From contig JAHXHS010000021.1 in NCBI GenBank assembly GCA_025656455.1, positions 1 through 64,000 on the forward strand: a stretch of 64,000 nt of DNA, in the 5' to 3' direction. Shown one piece after another: positions 56,091 through 64,000 of this stretch. The first letter of the stretch is position 1; every line of letters starts with the position of its first letter. Source of the DNA: Candidatus Thiodiazotropha sp. (ex Epidulcina cf. delphinae) (GTDB lineage: Bacteria; Pseudomonadota; Gammaproteobacteria; Chromatiales; Chromatiaceae). Under the pieces are notes generated by a model, which saw only the letters and a list, made by a program, of their open reading frames with translations, did not search any database and had not been told where the DNA came from. Position numbers and translations under genes: made by a program.

Positions 56091-57323
56091 ATGAAATCTA
56101 TAAAGGCGAGTGTCACGACAATCATGTTGTCTCTGCTCCTCAGTGCGTGCGGAGGCGAGAGCGCTGATCCCGAATCGAATGAAGTTGCCAATAATTCAGT
56201 CCAAGACACCGTAGTTTCCAGTGGCGGCGACACCGACGATGCCCCGGATCAAGAGAGCGATACACCGCCGCCGCAAGAGGAGAATCCAAGCAACGGCGGA
56301 CAGGAAGAGACGGTCGTCGTTCCTCCCGCACCCACACCGCCTGCCCCGACCCCGACGCAGCCAACGAATCCTGTGGAAACCCCCTCGACCGGCGATGATG
56401 ACCAGCAGCAACCCCCACCGGCCGATGACCAGGAGCCAGAGCCTGCGCCGGCTGATGATGACCAAGCTACCGATCCCGAACCGGCGCCGCAACCCGTGCT
56501 TGGCGCCGCCAGCCTCACCTCTGCGACTATCGCTGACGGCAATGTGACGCTGAGTTGGGTTCAGACCAATTCCGATCCTGAAGGCGGTTACGATATCGTG
56601 ATCGATGGGGTCGATACCGGTCCCCAATACCGCACCACCGCTACCTCCACCACGATTGGCGGAGTGGATGTCTCGATCGGTCACTGCTTCATCGTCGAGG
56701 CCCGTTACACGGACACATCAGAGTTTTTGCGGTCGAACGAAATGTGCACCGACGCCCAGCAGCCCGCCAATCAGGCCCCCGTGATCAGCGGCAATCCTGC
56801 GGCAGCCGTGGTTGTGGGTGAATTGTACAGTTTCACGCCGACGGCATCTGACGCCGACAATGACGGCCTGACCTTTTCCGTGGCGAACTTGCCGGCCTGG
56901 GCGGACTTCAATACAGCGAACGGCACACTGAGTGGTTCGCCCGCCGCGCAGAATGAAGGTGCATACAACAATATCCTTATCACCGTATCGGATGGCGCCG
57001 ATAGCAATACATTGGCCGGTTTCAGCATTTCAGTGAATGCCGCCGCTGCAACAACGGGTTCAATGGCATTACGCTGGATTGCGCCGGCGACCCGTACTGA
57101 CAAATCGGTATTGAATCTTGCCGATATCGAAGGGTATCGCATCTACATCGGCACCACCCGGGATAACCTACAGATGCGCTATGATCTGCAGGGCGGCGGC
57201 CTGACCTCGTACACCGTGAATGACTATGAACTCGGCGACTACTATGTAGCGATAACCGCCTACGACTATAGCGGAAACATGAGTGGTTATTCGAATGTCG
57301 TTCAAAAGACGGTGGAGAACTGA
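56091..57323 (+). CDS. Lipoprotein with Pro/Glu-rich linker and Ig/Fn3-like domains
   Basis: 410 residues from ATG 56091. Lipobox LLSAC (within SVTTIMLSLLLSACGG) marks it as a lipoprotein. Then about 110 residues of Pro/Glu/Asp/Gln-rich linker, an Fn3-like domain (ATIADGNVTLSWVQTNSDPEGGYDIVIDGVD), a putative-Ig / cadherin-like domain (APVISGNPAAAVVVGELYSFTPTASDADNDGLTFSVANLPAWADFNTANGTLSGSP) and a C-terminal Fn3-like domain ending ITAYDYSGNMSGYSNVVQKTVE. Such surface proteins are often found with exosortase systems, as the next genes suggest. Length of the longer frame from 56016 is not believed. A strong terminator follows. Confidence 0.82.
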   Translation: MKSIKASVTTIMLSLLLSACGGESADPESNEVANNSVQDTVVSSGGDTDDAPDQESDTPPPQEENPSNGGQEETVVVPPAPTPPAPTPTQPTNPVETPSTGDDDQQQPPPADDQEPEPAPADDDQATDPEPAPQPVLGAASLTSATIADGNVTLSWVQTNSDPEGGYDIVIDGVDTGPQYRTTATSTTIGGVDVSIGHCFIVEARYTDTSEFLRSNEMCTDAQQPANQAPVISGNPAAAVVVGELYSFTPTASDADNDGLTFSVANLPAWADFNTANGTLSGSPAAQNEGAYNNILITVSDGADSNTLAGFSISVNAAAATTGSMALRWIAPATRTDKSVLNLADIEGYRIYIGTTRDNLQMRYDLQGGGLTSYTVNDYELGDYYVAITAYDYSGNMSGYSNVVQKTVEN

Positions 57324-57372
57324 TAGGGAATCGATGCCGGCGCAGTATCTACTGCGATATGACTGATCCGAG

Positions 57373-57410
57373 AATCCCTGAAGGATGCCCTTCAGGGATT
57401 TTTCTTTTTT
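57373..57410 (+). terminator. Rho-independent terminator after the lipoprotein gene
   Basis: AATCCCTGAAGG (57373-57384) and CCTTCAGGGATT (57389-57400) form a perfect 12-bp stem with a 4-base loop, followed by TTTTCTTTTTT. Ends transcription 50 bp past the lipoprotein stop. Confidence 0.9.
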
Positions 57411-57433
57411 AGATGATTCGATGATTGATTCGT

Positions 57434-57465
57434 GTGGTGTATCATACGGATGGGTGATACACCAC
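57434..57465. promoter_or_regulatory. Inverted repeat upstream of the ATPase-OmpA gene
   Basis: GTGGTGTATCA (57434-57444) and TGATACACCAC (57455-57465) are perfect 11-bp arms around 10 bp. No T-tract follows. Located 188 bp before the next ATG; it may be an operator. The rest of the 57411-57652 gap shows nothing else. Confidence 0.35.
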
Positions 57466-57652
57466 GCTAGAAATAGGGCTTTGTTGGGAACGGGGGGAGG
57501 GATGGACAATCCGCAAAGGGTCTCCATACGGTTACTGACGAAAAGCGGATATCTCCAGCATAACAGGTCGGATATGCTGCTATAGCGCGATAAATGGGCA
57601 CTTGCCTCAGGGAAGAATCATGATATGGAATATGTGAGTTGGCGCGTCGAAG

Positions 57653-59851
57653 ATGTATGAGTCATTTTTCGGATTCAAGGATACTCCGTTTCGACTGAGT
57701 GCGGATGAGAGGTTTCGCTATGCTCATCACAACTATTTAAGGGCTTCCGCCTACCTGGCTTATGCCTTGGAGCAGGGCGAAGGTTTCGTCATGATTACCG
57801 GGCAGCCGGGTTCAGGCAAAACCACCCTGATCAGGGATATCCTTGCTGAAATCGATGTCTCGAAAATCCTCGCCATCAATCTGGTGACGAGTCAATTGCA
57901 GGCGGAGGAGCTACTCAGGAAGGTGGCGTTGGAGTACGGCCTGCCTGCGCAGACGTATGACAAGGCAACACTCCTTACGAGTATTCATAACCATATTGTG
58001 GATCTGCATCAAAAGGGAATGCGTTCGATCCTGTTTCTTGACGAGGCGCAGAATCTGTCTGTTAGCGGACTTGAAGAGCTGCGTCTGCTGTCGAATCTGC
58101 AAGCGGGTAGACATTCGTTATTGCAAATTGTGCTCATCGGTCATGACGAATTACGAGGGCTTGTTCTGGGGCCCGGCATGGAGCACTTTCAACAGCGACT
58201 GATAGCGACCTGCCAAATAGAGCCGATGACGGTTGAACAGGCAAAGGGATATGTCACCCATCGGCTTGGGCTTGTTGGTTGGAATAACGACCCGAGTTTT
58301 CAACAACAGGTTTTTCCCCTGCTTCACCTTGCCACCCAAGGCGTACCCAGAAAGATCAATCATTTGATGAGCCGTCTATTGCTGTTTGCGGCACTGGAAA
58401 ATAAGCATCTGCTGGGTGATGAAGATGTCCTTGTCGTGATTCGGGAATTGGTCGATGAGTACCGTTTGACATTGAGGAACGGAGAGTCCTATGAGGCGTT
58501 CGAGGAGAGATACAGAGAAGAGAGGATCGTAACCGGCCAGGCAGATGACGCCAGTGAAGTCATCACCGATCAGTGCGAGGGTGATGAGAGCCTTGCCTTG
58601 GATAGTGATGACACATTGGATATACCAGATACGGACTGGCTGAGTTGGAGCGATGAGGCGCAAGGTGATGGTGAAACAGCGCTGCCGCCGGTGAGGAGTG
58701 ATCTGCAACAGACACACACCGCGGCAGTGGACGGGATTGATGATCCAAACCAGGATTGGCGCGAGATGGAGTCTGCTGATATTCATCCATCGATTGATTG
58801 GGATGATTCAGGTTCCGGGCCGGTTTCCGAGGCGGATGGTAGCGATGAGGATGAGCATCAATGGGGCGGTGTCTGGTGGATGTCCAGAGGCGATGGCCGG
58901 AGGTCATCGAATCCAATGGTCATACCGCCCAACTCAGAGAATGGCTCGCGTCAACGTTCATTCAGTTGGTCGGAAATCACCGGCGCCAGCAGGAGTCATC
59001 TCCATGGCAATCTGAGTCTGCCTTCTGTGTGGGTGGAAGGATGTCCTGATATACCGCATGCCCGGCTTTCCGCTGCTCCGTCCAATAACGAATCCAGTGG
59101 TCAAAAGGGGAAGACTAGACGATCTCTTCTACGCCTGTTCTATCTGCTGCTGTTCGGGGCCTCTGTATTGCTTCTCGTGCAGTTTTCGCCATCCGGGCCT
59201 CAATGGCGTTGGCAAGAGATTAAAGAGTATCTTATCGAACGGCTGAACTCCGACAGGCTATCGAAAACCGCGATACTGATGGGTTGGGGAATTGAGGTGG
59301 AAGATGTTACCGCCTTAGATGGTGCAAGGTCTGATAGTGAAGCATTCGGGCGACAAGCGCCGGATGTCGGGCATGGCATCGACAGCAATGATCAGATGGA
59401 AGAGGAAGATGGATACGCTATGCATTTAAACGGTGTTGACCGGGTTATGCAAGAGAGACAGATAGATGATGAAGCTATAGCGATCGTCCCTGAGATGATC
59501 GAGCTGGCAAGGCGCAATTACATCTTCTTCGAATTTAATAGAGTCGATATACCGACAGAGTATCTGCCTCTTCTGCGCGCCATTCTCGAAAAAATAGCCG
59601 CTGAGGAGACGACCTTTCTCAAGATAACCGGTTTTGCGGACTCATATGGAAACCGAAAATATAACGACCGTCTCTCATTGAGACGCGCTGAACGGGTTTC
59701 CCGGTTTTTCAAAGAGCAAGGTATCGCGGGGAGTCGTTTGCATGTGGAGGGTGTGGGACCTGTGGAAGTCGAGGCATTGTCTGAGGATACAATCATCAAG
59801 CCAAGTGATGAGGGGAGAAGGGTTGAGTTGATGATTTTTCCACAAAAATGA
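57653..59851 (+). CDS. ExeA/PEP-CTERM-type AAA ATPase fused to an OmpA-like domain
   Basis: 732 residues. Residues 1-270 are an ExeA/XrtA-associated-type AAA ATPase: MYESFFGFKDTPFRLS start, Walker A GQPGSGKT (50-57), Walker B SILFLDEAQ (125-133) and sensor region. An acidic, Asp/Glu/Ser-rich linker of about 200 residues follows, then one membrane helix (about 490-511, FYLLLFGASVLLLVQF), and a C-terminal OmpA/MotB-like peptidoglycan-binding domain (620-732, GFADSYGNRKYNDRLSLRRAERVSRFF). It would place an ATPase in the cytoplasm and a murein anchor in the periplasm, so it could power a trans-envelope system. Neighbours are two VPLPA-CTERM proteins. Confidence 0.9.
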   Translation: MYESFFGFKDTPFRLSADERFRYAHHNYLRASAYLAYALEQGEGFVMITGQPGSGKTTLIRDILAEIDVSKILAINLVTSQLQAEELLRKVALEYGLPAQTYDKATLLTSIHNHIVDLHQKGMRSILFLDEAQNLSVSGLEELRLLSNLQAGRHSLLQIVLIGHDELRGLVLGPGMEHFQQRLIATCQIEPMTVEQAKGYVTHRLGLVGWNNDPSFQQQVFPLLHLATQGVPRKINHLMSRLLLFAALENKHLLGDEDVLVVIRELVDEYRLTLRNGESYEAFEERYREERIVTGQADDASEVITDQCEGDESLALDSDDTLDIPDTDWLSWSDEAQGDGETALPPVRSDLQQTHTAAVDGIDDPNQDWREMESADIHPSIDWDDSGSGPVSEADGSDEDEHQWGGVWWMSRGDGRRSSNPMVIPPNSENGSRQRSFSWSEITGASRSHLHGNLSLPSVWVEGCPDIPHARLSAAPSNNESSGQKGKTRRSLLRLFYLLLFGASVLLLVQFSPSGPQWRWQEIKEYLIERLNSDRLSKTAILMGWGIEVEDVTALDGARSDSEAFGRQAPDVGHGIDSNDQMEEEDGYAMHLNGVDRVMQERQIDDEAIAIVPEMIELARRNYIFFEFNRVDIPTEYLPLLRAILEKIAAEETTFLKITGFADSYGNRKYNDRLSLRRAERVSRFFKEQGIAGSRLHVEGVGPVEVEALSEDTIIKPSDEGRRVELMIFPQK

Positions 59852-59972
59852 TCGTTTTGGATAATTGAGTGATACTAAACGATGTTATTACAACCCTTCG
59901 GTTTAGTAACAATGTTCGATTTATAGTGAAGGTGTTGTGAAGCGACATTCGCATGGATATCCGGCGGGTAAT

Positions 59973-60050
59973 TGTAAATTTTTAGGAAACCGTTCCGGTT
60001 TTGGGAATTTAAATATTTACCTCGTTTGAGTCGGGTGATAGGTTTTTAAT
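59973..60050 (+). promoter_or_regulatory. Shared upstream element, copy 1 (before first CTERM gene)
   Basis: TGTAAATTTTTAGGAAACC ... TTTTGGGAATTTAAATATTTACCT is nearly the same as the sequence at 60811-60865. The similarity of about 60 bp at similar distance (about 140 bp) before each CTERM ATG, while the sequence closer to the ATGs differs, suggests a common regulatory site. Copy 1 of the TGTAAA repeat is imperfect (TGTAAATTTTTAGG). Confidence 0.5.
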
Positions 60051-60112
60051 TGGCTGAATGCCAAACAGAAGGAGATCATTTACGGTAGGAGTTTTTAAGA
60101 TAAGGAGATATT

Positions 60113-60589
60113 ATGAAGCAGCTACAGACACACACCATAGCCCTGTTCCTTTTATCCATCTTTACCATACCGGGCTTACAGGCGGCCACGTATGACGTGG
60201 GTTCATTCTCGGAGTACGGCGACATTTATGCAACGCCGCAACCTGTTGGGAACTTCCTCGATCAATATAGCTTTTCCGTGACAGGTCCCGAGGGACTCGA
60301 CATCAATTTCTCCGGCACACACGAAGGCATGTTCCAGGACGATCTATTGTTGACGAATATCGGCACCGATGAGCAGTATCATCTGGACGTCGATTTTTCC
60401 GAGACATTGAGCCTGGGGCAGGGAGACTATGTCTTCACGCTTTCCGGGTTTGCCCTGAATGCGATCGATCCCAATATAAATTCCGACTACGACCTCAGCA
60501 TCAAGGCAGTGCCCTTACCGGCGGCGGCCTGGTTGTTCGGTTCCGCACTGATCGGTTTCGTCTCATTCAGTAGAAGACGCAAAGTCTGA
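60113..60589 (+). CDS. VPLPA-CTERM sorting-signal protein 1
   Basis: 158 residues. N-terminal signal peptide (ALFLLSIFTIPGLQAA), a beta-rich middle part (TYDVGSFSEYGDIYATPQP... FSGTHEGMFQDDLLLTNIGTD...YVFTLSGFALNAID), and a C-terminal sorting signal: VPLPA at 133-137, a membrane segment 138-153 and basic SRRRKV. This is the exosortase-recognition pattern. No exosortase gene is in the window. AAGGAGA sits seven bases before the ATG. It forms a tandem pair with the gene at 60951 (same length, strong similarity). Confidence 0.9.
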   Translation: MKQLQTHTIALFLLSIFTIPGLQAATYDVGSFSEYGDIYATPQPVGNFLDQYSFSVTGPEGLDINFSGTHEGMFQDDLLLTNIGTDEQYHLDVDFSETLSLGQGDYVFTLSGFALNAIDPNINSDYDLSIKAVPLPAAAWLFGSALIGFVSFSRRRKV

Positions 60590-60950
60590 GCGTATCGTAT
60601 CTGAAGCCGTGGGCTCATGACGGATGAAGTATGCAGTTGTCGTTATGAGCCTGCGGGCAAGTCGGGTGGGTAGATCCTACCAAGCATCAGGGTTCAGTTC
60701 TCTAACTCAAAGTTGATTGTCCGCGAATGAACGCAAATTAACGCGAATGTGAAATCCATCCTGTACCTTACTTAGATGATTTTCAATCATGGCGAACTTT
60801 GAAACACAATTGTAAATTTTACAGAAAGCCGAATCATTTTGGGAATTTAACTATTTACCTGGTGTTGGGTAAGTGGTACGTTCTAACCGGCTATTGCCAA
60901 ACGTTTGGAAATACTCAACCTAAAGGACAATCTTATAAGGAATGAAGATT
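60590..60950. other. 361-bp spacer between the CTERM twins
   Basis: It contains the shared upstream element at 60811-60865. A stretch around 60724-60750 (CGCGAATGAACGCAAATTAACGCG-like, with flanking variation) is repetitive but not clearly structured. No gene. Confidence 0.6.
60811..60865 (+). promoter_or_regulatory. Shared upstream element, copy 2 (before second CTERM gene)
   Basis: TGTAAA-T-TTTACA (60811-60823) is a perfect 13-bp palindrome, followed by TTTTGGGAATTTAACTATTTACCT. It matches the element upstream of the first CTERM gene. No clear sigma-54 GG-N10-GC pair was found in either copy. Confidence 0.5.
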
Positions 60951-61427
60951 ATGAAGAAGTTACTGATACGTGTCATGGCGCTATTCGCCATATCCCTCTT
61001 CACCTCTTTCGGCGTACAGGCGGCTATCTATGATGCCGGATCCTTCTCCGAGCATGGAGACGCCTTCGAAACCCCGCAGCCCACGGGCAACTTTCTCGAC
61101 CAATACAGCTTCTCCGTGAGCAATCCCAATGGGCTCGACATCATTTTCTCCGGCACACACGAAGGCATGTTCCAGGACGATCTATTGTTGACCAATATCG
61201 GCACCGATACGCAGTATCATCTGGGCGTCAGTTTTTCCGAGACATTGAATTTGGGTCAGGGAGACTATGTCTTCACCCTTTCCGGCTTTGCCCTGAATGC
61301 GATCGATCACAAGATAAATTCCAATTACGACCTCAGCATCAAGGCAGTGCCTTTGCCGGCGGCGGCTTGGCTGTTCGGTTCCGCACTGATCGGTTTTGTT
61401 TCGTTCAGCAGAAGACGCAAAGTCTGA
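60951..61427 (+). CDS. VPLPA-CTERM sorting-signal protein 2
   Basis: 158 residues from ATG 60951, with AAGGA nine bases upstream, the same spacing as in its twin; a second ATG nine bases earlier (60942) overlaps that site and is not used. Signal peptide (LLIRVMALFAISLFTSFGVQAA), middle domain nearly identical to protein 1 in many stretches (GLDIIFSGTHEGMFQDDLLL), and the same C-terminal sorting signal VPLPAAAWLFGSALIGFV with SRRRKV. A recent tandem duplication of the gene at 60113. A terminator lies 40 bp after the stop. Confidence 0.9.
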   Translation: MKKLLIRVMALFAISLFTSFGVQAAIYDAGSFSEHGDAFETPQPTGNFLDQYSFSVSNPNGLDIIFSGTHEGMFQDDLLLTNIGTDTQYHLGVSFSETLNLGQGDYVFTLSGFALNAIDHKINSNYDLSIKAVPLPAAAWLFGSALIGFVSFSRRRKV

Positions 61428-61466
61428 CATAACGGTAGTTACCTTATTCAATTTGTTGCTGAAAAG

Positions 61467-61496
61467 ACCATGGGGGAGACCCCGTGGTTTTTTTTT
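61467..61496 (+). terminator. Rho-independent terminator after the CTERM genes
   Basis: ACCATGGGG (61467-61475) and CCCCGTGGT (61480-61488) form a 9-bp stem (one G-T pair) followed by nine T. It lies between convergent genes. Confidence 0.9.
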
Positions 61497-61500
61497 GTGC

Positions 61501-62712
61501 TTAGATTTCTCTCAGCCCTTCCGAGGGCTCGATGCGGGCAGCGCGGTAGCCGGCCAGGCTGGCGGCGAGAACGGCGGATCCCAGGGTCAGGAGCAGGGCG
61601 ATGAGAAAGTGCTCTGGCAGCAGCCGGCAAACACTTTCGTTGGTCTCCAACTGAGAGGCGAACATTCGGTTGATGGTAAAACTGACGCCCAAGTAGACCA
61701 GCGATGCGGTCAACCACCCGAACAGCGCGGTGAAGCTGGACTGCAATACCGGGAACCAGACGATCTCGCCGGTACGAAATCCCACTAATCGCAGTACACT
61801 CAGTTCCTTTCGCTTGCGGTCCACATTGGCCCACAGGCTGGCGCCCAGGGAGAAAGAGAAACCGACCAGTCCGATGACGGCGATTAGCCAGAAGACCACA
61901 CTCAGGTTGCGATCCATACTGCGTACGATATCGATGTCGGCTGCCCTGGTGCTGACCTCGATGCCCAATCTGCCCAGGGCATCGCTGATCGGGGCGACAT
62001 CATAAATGGAGCGGGTATAGAGGCGGAAGCTCGGATAGGTGCGCGGCTCATTGGCGCCTTCCACACCACGCCAGCCGAGAGCGGGGACAGCGTGACCGTC
62101 ACGGAAATCCTCCGCGGCTTCCGCCAGATAGAGAGTGGTGAAGGCCCCGTCCCGGGTGAAGCTTGCGGTTCTTGCCACATCGATGACCTTGAGCTTGATA
62201 TGCACTCTTTCGCTGCGGCCTTTGAAGCGACGGGCCAGGCTGCCGTTGATCTCATCTCCTGGTTTGACGTTGAGTTTTTGTGCGGCGCTGCTCGATAGCG
62301 CTAGTTGTTGTAAACCCTCGGGAATCGTTTGAGGATTCAGTAGCGGATCCCCCCTGTCGGTAGGAATCATCTCCACTGAGATGATGCGGTTGGCCGTTTC
62401 GCTCTTGAGGTCGATGGTGGCGGCGATGGCGCGGGTGCGAGGGATGATGAAATCGATCTCCTGACGGCTGCGCAGCTTTTCGATCCAGGTCTGGTCGTAG
62501 CGGCCGCTGCCGACCGGGCGGACCTCCCGGTTGCGCGGATCCTCGATGAGATCGTCGAGCATGCTGCCGACGATGCCGAACTTGAGGCCGAAGAGGATCA
62601 GCATCGGTCCAAGCACCGCAGCCAGGGCGAGAATGAAAAAGCCTGACATCTGCCATTCGTTGCGATAGTCGCGGCCGGCCAGCCAGAGGACGTCTTTAAA
62701 GCGATGAGGCAT
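61501..62712 (-). CDS. ABC transporter permease, FtsX/MacB-like
   Basis: 403 residues. N-terminal membrane helix (FFILALAAVLGPMLILFGLKF), a large periplasmic part (about 45-270) and three C-terminal membrane helices with the FtsX pattern (DRNLSVVFWLIAVIGLVGFSFSLGASLWANVDRKRKELSVLRLVGF... FLIALLLTLGSAVLAASLAGYRAARIEPSEGLREI). This family exports lipoproteins, peptides or acts mechanically. The start ATG directly abuts the stop of the ATP-binding gene (1-bp overlap at 62712). The substrate cannot be told. Confidence 0.9.
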   Translation of the reverse strand: MPHRFKDVLWLAGRDYRNEWQMSGFFILALAAVLGPMLILFGLKFGIVGSMLDDLIEDPRNREVRPVGSGRYDQTWIEKLRSRQEIDFIIPRTRAIAATIDLKSETANRIISVEMIPTDRGDPLLNPQTIPEGLQQLALSSSAAQKLNVKPGDEINGSLARRFKGRSERVHIKLKVIDVARTASFTRDGAFTTLYLAEAAEDFRDGHAVPALGWRGVEGANEPRTYPSFRLYTRSIYDVAPISDALGRLGIEVSTRAADIDIVRSMDRNLSVVFWLIAVIGLVGFSFSLGASLWANVDRKRKELSVLRLVGFRTGEIVWFPVLQSSFTALFGWLTASLVYLGVSFTINRMFASQLETNESVCRLLPEHFLIALLLTLGSAVLAASLAGYRAARIEPSEGLREI

Positions 62713-63497
62713 CAGCCGCTCACCACGGTTTCCGTCATGCTGCCGTCCGCCTCCCGGTGGGTGTGGTGCTCCAAATGGCGCAGGCCCAGACGGTTGATAT
62801 GTCGCCAGGCATGGCTGGCGAGAATCACGGTAATGTGCAGCTCGTCGACCAGTTCGATGAACAGGGACATAATGCGCTCCGCAGCGATGGGATCGAGGGA
62901 GGCGGTGGGCTCGTCGGCGATGACGATGGCGGGGCGGTGGGCCAGGGCGCGGCCGATGGCGACCCGCTGGCGCTCTCCCACCGATAGCATGTGCGGCAGC
63001 TTATCCAGATGGTGGCGGATACCGAGGTCCCCCGCCAACTCGTCCACCAAGCCGTCATCCACCATATCGAGCAGACGGCGGGAGAGGTTGATATTCTCCC
63101 TTACCGTCAGATAGGGGAGCAAGCCCCCTGTCTGCATCACATAACCGATGCGCAGGCGGCGTAGATCGCCCAATCGATTGAGCTGTTTTTTACGCCACAG
63201 TTCCGAGATATCGACCGGATCGGCGCCCCGTTCGGGACGAAACCGGAAGGAACCGATCTCGGTCGGCCGCAAGGTCATGGAGAGCATGTCCAGCAGGGTG
63301 CTCTTGCCGCAACCGCTCTCGCCGATGAGAGCGATCTTCTCGCCAAGAGCGATCTGCAGGCTGGGTACGCGTAAGCGGAAAGCGGCGCCTTCGGCCTCGC
63401 GGGTCTTTATCACATCACGTAAGTGATAGATCAGGACCCGCTCGCCGGTCAGGTTCGGTCCTGGATGAGCATCCTGGGCTGTGATGGGAGAGGTCAA
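62712..63497 (-). CDS. ABC transporter ATP-binding protein
   Basis: 261 residues from the TTG at 63495-63497; there is no ATG at a sensible place and the frame can extend to a GTG at 63572, but that would overlap the next gene. Walker A GESGCGKS, signature LSVGERQRVAIGRALA, Walker B IVIADEPTASLDP and H-loop ASHAWR are present. Partner of the FtsX-like permease, consistent with MacB/LolD-type exporters. Its start is 3 bp from the stop of the upstream gene. Confidence 0.88.
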   Translation of the reverse strand: MTSPITAQDAHPGPNLTGERVLIYHLRDVIKTREAEGAAFRLRVPSLQIALGEKIALIGESGCGKSTLLDMLSMTLRPTEIGSFRFRPERGADPVDISELWRKKQLNRLGDLRRLRIGYVMQTGGLLPYLTVRENINLSRRLLDMVDDGLVDELAGDLGIRHHLDKLPHMLSVGERQRVAIGRALAHRPAIVIADEPTASLDPIAAERIMSLFIELVDELHITVILASHAWRHINRLGLRHLEHHTHREADGSMTETVVSG

Positions 63498-63499
63498 GG

Positions 63500-64000
63500 T
63501 CAGGGCAGCATTTCCAAGGCAATGGGGAATACCGAGTCGCCGGAGATCGGCCCGCCGTCCAACGAGACCCACAGATCGGTATGGTCATGCAGCACCTGGT
63601 AATAGTTGATCTTCTCTTCCAGGCGGTTGATGAAACTCACTTGGTCCCGGGCGGGCCAGTCCTGCCAGTTTTCCAATGAGAGGTTCATCACCTCGCCGGT
63701 GTAGGGGAGGTCCTCGATATATTCGCGCATGAAACCCATGTCCGCCAGGTTGCCCTCCCGCGCGCCGGTGACGCGGGTGGTGGCGCCGAGTCGTTCCGGG
63801 TCGCGGGCAATGGTGGCGGCGAGACTTTTCAGGTCGTTAAGAAAGTTGCGGGGGGAGAGCAGCCCCTCCTCGGCGGTCATCAGGACCTGACGCATGATGC
63901 TATGCAGATCGCTGAGTTGGTCGCGGGTCAGCAGCACTCGGACGTCGAGGGTCTGGCGTTGCGGATTGCTGATGTCCCGGTCCACCAACCAGGCGTTGAA
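63500..64000 (-). CDS. Hypothetical protein, C-terminal part (cut by window edge)
   Basis: About 167 codons are in the window; the frame is open at the edge. It contains VLLTRDQLSDLHSIMRQVLMTAEEGLLSPRNFLNDLKSLAATIARDPERLG, a helical segment, then YIEDLPYTGEVMNLSLENWQDWPARDQVSFINRLEEKINYYQVLHDHTDLWVSLDGGPISGDSVFPIALEMLP. I do not recognise a family. The soluble composition and position directly before the ABC ATPase suggest it belongs to the same operon. Confidence 0.75.
   Translation of the reverse strand, partial: FNAWLVDRDISNPQRQTLDVRVLLTRDQLSDLHSIMRQVLMTAEEGLLSPRNFLNDLKSLAATIARDPERLGATTRVTGAREGNLADMGFMREYIEDLPYTGEVMNLSLENWQDWPARDQVSFINRLEEKINYYQVLHDHTDLWVSLDGGPISGDSVFPIALEMLP

Noticed and set aside
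59973..60112. Sigma-54 promoter before the CTERM genes
   Set aside because: No GG-N10-GC pair with the right spacing was found in either copy of the upstream element.
61501..63572. ABC cassette as a LolCDE or antimicrobial exporter
   Set aside because: No diagnostic partner or lipoprotein-release signature; the substrate cannot be inferred from the sequence alone.

Overview
The window looks like the chromosome of a free-living or host-associated gammaproteobacterium, probably of the Chromatiales / sulfur-oxidizing type. This placement is inferred from gene content and order: unfused hisI and hisE, an rpsU-dnaG-rpoD block facing tsaD, epmB/efp/epmA together, a complete MoxR-Bat operon, arsM, and VPLPA-type sorting signals. 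It is not based on a marker-gene tree. GC is high over most of the window. Two stretches are visibly AT-rich and probably acquired: an FkbM methyltransferase at about 30.8-31.9 kb, and a nuclease-NTPase gene at about 38.6-41.1 kb next to a tRNA.

Layout. 0-1.9 kb is a scar region: the edge of an IS5-type element, a broken 3' copy of batD joined to the 3' half of an ABC-2 permease gene, and a higBA toxin-antitoxin pair. 1.9-9.8 kb (minus strand) is the moxR-DUF58-DUF4381-batA-batB-batC-batD operon, split by a 241-bp terminal-inverted-repeat element. 10.6-14.1 kb holds typA, a proline iminopeptidase and dtd. 14.3-20 kb holds hisB-hisH-hisA-hisF-hisI-hisE followed by tatA-tatB-tatC; TatC carries an unusual C-terminal extension resembling the FimV C-terminal domain. 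20-30 kb is regulatory: a LysR regulator, a sigma-54 activator without a sensory domain, an SH3 envelope protein, a small secreted basic protein, and a TonB receptor / YfiR / hybrid histidine kinase operon. 30.8-37.7 kb holds FkbM, NhaA, a 1242-residue SBP-PAS-GGDEF-EAL-CZB protein and a RelB/YafQ pair whose toxin is frameshifted. 38.6-41.4 kb holds a PD-(D/E)XK nuclease plus P-loop NTPase, a candidate defence gene, beside a tRNA-Ile(CAT). 41.5-47.1 kb holds rpoD, dnaG, yqeY and rpsU facing tsaD. 47.3-50 kb is the complete EF-P lysylation set. 50.2-55.7 kb holds two peptidoglycan enzymes (YcbB-like L,D-transpeptidase and a Tat-exported MepK-like protein), arsM, psd and a class V aminotransferase. 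56-61.5 kb is an exosortase-associated locus: a lipoprotein, an ExeA-like ATPase fused through a membrane segment to an OmpA domain, and two tandem VPLPA-CTERM proteins. 61.5-64 kb is an ABC exporter cassette cut by the window edge.

Several dispersed palindromic repeat families sit between the genes: one with CTAGTGTAG ends, one built on CGCAAAG arms, one on GTAGGGTGCGG hairpins, and two single-copy long palindromes. Functional links visible inside the window are TatABC with the Tat-signal MepK-like protein; EpmA and EpmB with EF-P (acceptor Lys34 present); MoxR with the VWA Bat proteins; TonB receptor with YfiR and a kinase; and the ATPase-OmpA protein with the CTERM proteins. The most unusual items are the TatC extension, the tRNA-linked nuclease-NTPase, the ATPase-OmpA fusion beside twin VPLPA-CTERM genes, and the mobile-like palindromic elements.
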